Shown here: piece by piece, positions 59,478 through 64,000 of the stretch
Layout of the letters: each line of letters starts with the position of its first letter
Position numbering within the stretch: the stretch's first letter is position 1
Origin: Paenibacillus sp. V4I7
Lineage (GTDB): Bacteria; Bacillota; Bacilli; Paenibacillales; NBRC-103111
Length of the DNA stretch: 64,000 nt
Direction: 5' to 3'
Assembly: GCF_030817275.1 (NCBI RefSeq)
Contig: NZ_JAUSZD010000002.1
Coordinates: 620,001 to 684,000, forward strand
The notes under the pieces: model-generated
Databases searched by the model: none
The model's input: only the letters and a program-made list of their open reading frames with translations
What the model was told of the DNA's origin: nothing
Position numbers and translations under genes: made by a program

Positions 59478-60292
59478 TGAGAACAACGGTAATTGTCCTT
59501 ATAGGTATGACACTCCTTCTCACCGCTTGCGGTACGCGGCCCACAAAACATGACATGATGGGGATGCCGATTACGACTACATCTTCTTCAACACATGTCC
59601 ACCAAAGTGACGCGATTGCTCATTTTTCAGTCGTGTCGAAGCAATATTTGCCTAATGAGGATGCATCTGTGACGATTCTCATCCAAAATAAATGGAATAA
59701 ACCGATTGATAAATTCGATATCATGCATGAAAAGCTGCTGCACTTGATCGTTGTCAGTAAGGATCTTACCTATTTTGACCATCTTCATCCCGAATATGTC
59801 GGTGGAGGTCGATTTGAAATTAAGACAAAGTTCCCGGCTGGTGGCCACTATCAGCTGATCGCCGATTTTACGCCGCAGGGCATGGGTGAGACGATTCAAA
59901 CCCATTGGGTAACGATTAATGGGCAGCAAAAGAAAGAAGAAAAACTTCTACCTGTTACGAATCTTACGAAAAGAGTCGGCGACAAAGAAGTAAATCTTTC
60001 CTTCGACCATTTGATGGCGGGTATGGATTTAAAAATGAACTTTGCCATTAGAAGTGCTGAAACGAAAAAACCTGTAACTGATTTGCAGCCTTATCTAGGC
60101 AGTCTAGGTCATGTGGTGGCTATAAGCTCAGATGCCAAGGAGTTCGTTCATGTGCATCCGAATGATTCGAAAGCTTCCGGACCTGATGCAGCTTTCACCA
60201 TCCACTTTCCCAAAAGTGGCATCTACAAAATCTGGGGTCAATTTCAGCATCGTAATGAAGTGTTCATTGTCCCTTTTATCATAAAAATATAA
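59477..60292 (+). CDS. Lipoprotein with Met/His-rich N-terminus (YtkA/FixH-like domains)
   Basis: A 271-residue lipoprotein: hydrophobic signal and lipobox LLTAC with the modified Cys at 18. Directly after it comes a Met/His cluster (H25, M27, M28, M30, then H40 and H42). Two immunoglobulin-like YtkA-type halves follow, each with HLI/HVV strands and a Phe-Asp-His-Leu-His or HVHP motif (TYFDHLHPEYVGG, EFVHVHPND). Met/His-rich segments often bind copper, so a copper-handling role is possible but unproven. It is the second gene of a coupled pair and ends before a strong terminator. Confidence 0.8.
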   Translation: MRTTVIVLIGMTLLLTACGTRPTKHDMMGMPITTTSSSTHVHQSDAIAHFSVVSKQYLPNEDASVTILIQNKWNKPIDKFDIMHEKLLHLIVVSKDLTYFDHLHPEYVGGGRFEIKTKFPAGGHYQLIADFTPQGMGETIQTHWVTINGQQKKEEKLLPVTNLTKRVGDKEVNLSFDHLMAGMDLKMNFAIRSAETKKPVTDLQPYLGSLGHVVAISSDAKEFVHVHPNDSKASGPDAAFTIHFPKSGIYKIWGQFQHRNEVFIVPFIIKI

Positions 60293-60383
60293 TTTGTAAT
60301 CAAAAAGAAATGTGTTATTCATCTCGGCTTAATGAAACAGGCTTATAATAAAACTCGACCCCCTTTAAAATATATATACCTTA

Positions 60384-60421
60384 AGACCCACGGCCCGTTG
60401 CTGTGGGTCTCTTTTTTTTTA
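60384..60421 (+). terminator. Terminator behind the lipoprotein gene
   Basis: AGACCCAC (60384-60391) pairs with GTGGGTCT (60403-60410), then C and nine T residues. Confidence 0.9.
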
Positions 60422-60453
60422 TTGGCTCGGGGCGGTCTTTTCGCGTGAGAAAT

Positions 60454-62133
60454 CTATTCCTTCCGTTTATAAAATAATCTAGAAATACCTACACCAATGG
60501 CTCCAAGTCCTATGAACAGGATAGCGCGAACAGTTGTTGATACGTCAGGTAAATCAATGAAAATAATTTTGAGTAGGGTGACGAATAAGAAGATGATACC
60601 CACTAGCCTTGCTTTAGGCTTTTGGACAATGAGTCCAAAGACGATGAGTAGAATGGCGTAAACAACCCAGACTGCTGAAAGTATCAAATGCTGGTAATCA
60701 TAGGTTATCGTTCGTGTCAGGGAATTAGTCAGCTGTGTGAGATAGACAAGTAAGAGTATTAACTCCATCCATAACAGGAGGAGACTAATTTCAGTTCGAG
60801 CACGGCCTTCTTCAAGTGTGGCACGGTAGAAAGCATATAGACTGCCAATGGTTGCCACGAGTACAAGCCACGCAAAGGATTCGGCTGACAATAGATCACG
60901 TATTGGGTGAGTGAGGACGAACAACATCCCAATGAAATAAGTGATAGCCCCGCTGATTTGCTGAAGTTTGCTTTTGAATTTAGCACCTAAACATAGCGCG
61001 ATTGCACCTTCTACAAGAATGGCGGAGCCGGCTTGATCCGCGTGCAGCACGTAGATGAGCCAAAGGAAAACGCTGAACGTTGCAATAGATAGCGGAACGG
61101 AGAAAGCTCTCTTTTGACGATACAGCCAAAAAGAAGTACCGCTATAGAGAAGCGACCATATCGCTAGCATCCATTCATAGAAGACACGATCTTTGGAATC
61201 GCCATATAGGCCGTACGTCCACGCCGCGAGCAGGCCAAAGCTAAAGAATAAAGTGATTCGCTGCCCAATCTGGTTGTCTTTAGAACGTAGGATAGATATC
61301 GCAAAGAGGAGCAAATGCTGCAAAATAACGACGGTAAGGATAGCAGGTCGGTTGCCCATTTCATTTGCGAATAGAGTTGAAAAGAGTAAAGGAAGATGTA
61401 GAACTCCAAACGCAGTAAAATAAGCGCCACGAAAGGAATAGCGCAATGATAACACAATCATGACCATTGAAAATAACCCTTCATAGCCTGCAAATACCCA
61501 AATATTTGGTTTGGCTGAATCGACTAGGAAAGGCACTAGGTAACCAGCGAGTAAGGTAATGATCATGAGTGCCTGGGAGCGGTGACGGACCGCAGTAAAT
61601 ACACTAGCAGCGATAGATACGATGTATAGAACGAACGCAAGTGTGGATGGAATCAACGCGAATAGCATATGTGCTGCGAAAAGCGATAAAATAAGGACCC
61701 CGCTGGATCCACCGAGCAGCACTTGCCCAAGAGCCATGCGTTTGCGGCGAATTTGGACTTCTCCTTGCCAATACATGAAGCCAGCGACGATGACACCCAG
61801 TATGCAGCGAACTGGTTCGGTGATAATCCCTGCATTAACGGCTGCTGTAAAGCCCCATAGGACACCTAACAGAAAGACGACGATGAATATCCGCGGCAGC
61901 CACACGCGAGCGATCAAATGCTCCCAATCTCTTGGGGGCGCAGGTTGTTTGATGGGTATTGTCACCTCATGCTGACGGTGCTGCGTGGATTGCGGTGTTT
62001 GATCAAATGTTGGTTGCGTCGTATGTACTTGCTGAGCTTGCGACTTGCTCGTTCTTTCAAGCAGGATACTCAGTTGTTCTTCGAGTTCTTTGACCTTCAA
62101 TTCCAGTGCCTCAACACGTGACTCCAAATGCAT
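60454..62133 (-). CDS. DUF2339 family multi-span membrane protein
   Basis: A 559-residue protein. Residues 2-28 are a predicted coiled coil (LESRVEALELKVKELEEQLSILLE), followed by a Gln/Pro-rich linker to about residue 65 and then RDWEHLIARVWLPRIFIVVFLLG, the start of at least 14 hydrophobic segments. This coiled coil plus polytopic layout, with GQVLLGGSSGVLILSLFAAHMLF, is typical of DUF2339. No function is established. The ATG follows AAAAGGGAGG. It is divergent from the germinant-receptor genes. Confidence 0.85.
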   Translation of the reverse strand: MHLESRVEALELKVKELEEQLSILLERTSKSQAQQVHTTQPTFDQTPQSTQHRQHEVTIPIKQPAPPRDWEHLIARVWLPRIFIVVFLLGVLWGFTAAVNAGIITEPVRCILGVIVAGFMYWQGEVQIRRKRMALGQVLLGGSSGVLILSLFAAHMLFALIPSTLAFVLYIVSIAASVFTAVRHRSQALMIITLLAGYLVPFLVDSAKPNIWVFAGYEGLFSMVMIVLSLRYSFRGAYFTAFGVLHLPLLFSTLFANEMGNRPAILTVVILQHLLLFAISILRSKDNQIGQRITLFFSFGLLAAWTYGLYGDSKDRVFYEWMLAIWSLLYSGTSFWLYRQKRAFSVPLSIATFSVFLWLIYVLHADQAGSAILVEGAIALCLGAKFKSKLQQISGAITYFIGMLFVLTHPIRDLLSAESFAWLVLVATIGSLYAFYRATLEEGRARTEISLLLLWMELILLLVYLTQLTNSLTRTITYDYQHLILSAVWVVYAILLIVFGLIVQKPKARLVGIIFLFVTLLKIIFIDLPDVSTTVRAILFIGLGAIGVGISRLFYKRKE

Positions 62134-62265
62134 AAAAGCCCTCCCTTTTATCTATACTTTAATCCTAATCATGATGTGAAACAATTAGAAAATCCATATC
62201 TTGTTAATGATTCTTGGGAATATGGGAATAGTATCATTAAATGGAATCACCAGGTGAGGGAATTT

Positions 62266-63366
62266 ATGTTGAAAGACGTTAAAATATCAGTACGCCAATT
62301 TACTGTACTTGTGATTATCTATACGATTGGGACGACAATCCTGCTTATTCCATCGGGGCTTGCTGCTGATGCCAAACAAGATGCATGGCTCGCAGCTATA
62401 TTGGGAGTTGTCCTAAATTTGTTAGTCGTTTGCTTATACAACAGGGTTAGTGATTCTTTTCCCGACATGACGTTAGTTCAATATAATGAAAAAGTGTTTG
62501 GTAAATGGCTGGGAAAACTACTCTCCTTATTTTTTATTTTATTTTCTTTTGTCGGAGCAACTACAGTTTTGTTCGATCTAGGAAATTTTATTAACACGCA
62601 AGTGATGCCTGATACGCCTATTCAAGCTATCAATATTATTTATGCTCTCGTTGTTGTGATGGGGGTGCGGCTTGGACTTGAAACCTTAATTCGTGCTGCA
62701 GAGATTTTTTTTCCGTGGATCATAATGCTATTTATTATTTTGGTCCTATGTCTTTTACCGGAGGTTCGAATTGAAAAGCTGCAGCCCATGTTCACAACTG
62801 GAGTAAAACCCTTGATAAAAGGAGCCTTATCGGTGGCGGGTACTGCTTCACTTCCTTTTATCGTTCTATTCATGGTGTTCCCTGCTCATGTCAATCAATA
62901 TCGCAAAGCAAAAAAAGCTTTTCTGATTGCTACCTTACTAGGTGGAGTGTTCTTCGTCATTATCACCTTTTTATGCATATCGGTATTAGGAGTTCAAATG
63001 ACAGAAAGACATATGTATCCAAGCTATGCTTTGGCCAAACAGATCAGCATTGGTAATTTTTTGGAACGTGTTGAAATCCTTATAGCGGGAATATGGTTTC
63101 TAACTGTTTACTATAAGACAACCATCTATTTTTATGGTTTTGTTATAGGACTAGCACAATTTTTAAATATGGCAAATTATCGCCCGCTCGTTTTACCTTT
63201 AGGAATGATTCTGGTTGTTTATTCGCTTGTGGTCTATCCCAATGTTGCCTATTTGGCAGAATTTGATAACAAAATTTGGGTTCCCTACGCTCTAACCATG
63301 GGGCTCCTATACCCGGTTCTCATACTAGGGGTTGCCGCAATTCGAAAGTCACTAACAAAGAACTAA
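62266..63366 (+). CDS. Spore germinant receptor B subunit (GerAB/GerKB family)
   Basis: A 366-residue APC-superfamily membrane protein with ten hydrophobic segments. It begins VKISVRQFTVLVIIYTIGTTILLIPSGLA, a typical GerAB start, and has FSFVGATTVLFDLGNFINTQVMPDTP and a family-like ASLPFIVLFMVFPAHV. B subunits bind small germinants in the inner spore membrane. The ATG at 62266 follows GGTGAGGG; the frame is open to 62128 but that part looks non-coding. The A-subunit gene follows after 25 bases, an order (B before A) that differs from the common A-B-C. Confidence 0.9.
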   Translation: MLKDVKISVRQFTVLVIIYTIGTTILLIPSGLAADAKQDAWLAAILGVVLNLLVVCLYNRVSDSFPDMTLVQYNEKVFGKWLGKLLSLFFILFSFVGATTVLFDLGNFINTQVMPDTPIQAINIIYALVVVMGVRLGLETLIRAAEIFFPWIIMLFIILVLCLLPEVRIEKLQPMFTTGVKPLIKGALSVAGTASLPFIVLFMVFPAHVNQYRKAKKAFLIATLLGGVFFVIITFLCISVLGVQMTERHMYPSYALAKQISIGNFLERVEILIAGIWFLTVYYKTTIYFYGFVIGLAQFLNMANYRPLVLPLGMILVVYSLVVYPNVAYLAEFDNKIWVPYALTMGLLYPVLILGVAAIRKSLTKN

Positions 63367-63391
63367 GATCACTTGAATAGGGGGCGAATTC

Positions 63392-64000
63392 GTGGAGTTT
63401 ATTAAAAAAATTCTTAAGAATAATTATAACAACTCAACTGATGCTCGGTTCAATCAGAGTGGCTTCTCAATTTCAAAGGAATTACTCGAGGGGTCCCTTG
63501 ATCTTAACTTCGACAAAGTCAAGAAAGCCTTTGGAAATAGTAGCGATCTCATTACGCAGACCATACATCTGAATGACGCAGATCCGGTACAAATAGGAGT
63601 CATTTACATGAATGGACTGATTAGTCCAATCGCTATTCAAACCCTGCTTACCGAAAATCTAAAAGTTGATTCATGTGAGTTCCCGCTGGACGCTTTAAGA
63701 AGTTCAGTGAGCACCCTCGGTCAAGTTCGCGAAATTCCTGATTTTGATACCTTATATCAATCTATTTTATCGGGGTTAACGGTTATTTTACTGGATGGAT
63801 ATGTACAGGGGTTAGCGGCGAATACACAGGGCGGGGAACATCGTTCCGTTGAAGAACCAACGACTCAATCAGTCGTAAGGGGACCTCGGGAAGGGTTTAC
63901 TGAGCTGTTAAGCACCAACGCCGCGCTGATCAGACGTAAAATAAAAGACCCCAACTTATGGATGGAATCCATGACAATCGGGCGTGTGACGAAAACGGAC
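63392..64000 (+). CDS. Spore germinant receptor A subunit (GerAA family), N-terminal part
   Basis: A 203-codon partial gene running off the window. It starts with GTG at 63392 behind ATAGGGGG. The hydrophilic N-terminal domain has QIGVIYMNGLISPIAIQTLL and, near residue 165, the hallmark VVRGPREGFTELLSTNAALIRRKI of GerA-type A subunits. These proteins form the germinant receptor with B and C subunits in the inner spore membrane. The membrane-spanning half lies outside the window. Its stop-free frame to base 64000 fits an intact gene. Confidence 0.93.
   Translation, partial: MEFIKKILKNNYNNSTDARFNQSGFSISKELLEGSLDLNFDKVKKAFGNSSDLITQTIHLNDADPVQIGVIYMNGLISPIAIQTLLTENLKVDSCEFPLDALRSSVSTLGQVREIPDFDTLYQSILSGLTVILLDGYVQGLAANTQGGEHRSVEEPTTQSVVRGPREGFTELLSTNAALIRRKIKDPNLWMESMTIGRVTKTD

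Overview
The window looks like chromosomal DNA from an endospore-forming Gram-positive bacterium, most likely a Paenibacillus or close relative. This is inferred from the gene set: a cotJABC coat operon, five YheC/YheD-type spore proteins, a GerPA-type germination protein, ytrHI, ytvI, gerAB/gerAA-type germinant receptor genes, a polysaccharide deacetylase with a Paenibacillus-style C-terminal stalk-like domain, and frequent TTG/GTG starts behind strong AGGAGG-type ribosome binding sites. I saw no rRNA, tRNA, CRISPR array or prophage.

Layout. 1-967: end of the cotJA-cotJB-cotJC operon. 1042-2687: an intact IS4-family insertion sequence with a 12-bp target duplication, sitting exactly in the apex of what was a terminator hairpin behind cotJC. 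2700-3314: a gene-free stretch built of 153-bp tandem, palindrome-containing repeats. 3315-9000: a YdcF-like membrane protein, nagB-nagA for amino-sugar use, a HAD phosphatase, a GerPA-type protein, and a zinc-efflux unit (CDF transporter plus CzrA/SmtB-type ArsR repressor with a matching operator). 9035-15279: five tandem ATP-grasp YheC/YheD paralogues, divergent from yheA. 15977-18355: acyltransferase, nitroreductase and a small membrane protein.

18535-35430 is conserved Bacillus-type core: ytoI, ytpI, ytrHI (behind a near-consensus sigma-E promoter), dnaE, a PgpA-like protein, accD-accA-pyk, a hotdog thioesterase, fxsA, ytvI, and convergent ppk/ppx whose 3' ends overlap. 35732-39487 holds citZ, icd and mdh as separate units; citZ has a CcpC-type box and icd a long structured leader. 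After a secreted protein of unknown role come a small membrane protein, yfbR, a polysaccharide deacetylase, class I fumarase and a phosphate two-component pair in the unusual order phoR-phoP with Pho boxes between them.

48258-57252 is more accessory: a MerR-methyltransferase fusion, a Gfo/Idh/MocA oxidoreductase, then two divergent AraC-regulator/PhyH-dioxygenase modules in series. Each module has a pair of direct repeats exactly 21 bp apart in its intergenic region. A CrtI-like flavoprotein and a DUF975 membrane protein follow. 57466-62133 carries a HAD phosphatase, a two-gene unit of a histidine-rich membrane protein and a Met/His-rich lipoprotein behind two perfect palindromes, and a DUF2339 membrane protein. 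The window ends inside a germinant-receptor operon with the B subunit ahead of the A subunit.

The most promising leads are the twin AraC-PhyH modules, the metal-ligand-rich membrane/lipoprotein pair, the two-orientation Pho boxes, the icd leader, the palindromic tandem repeats and the insertion into the cotJ terminator.
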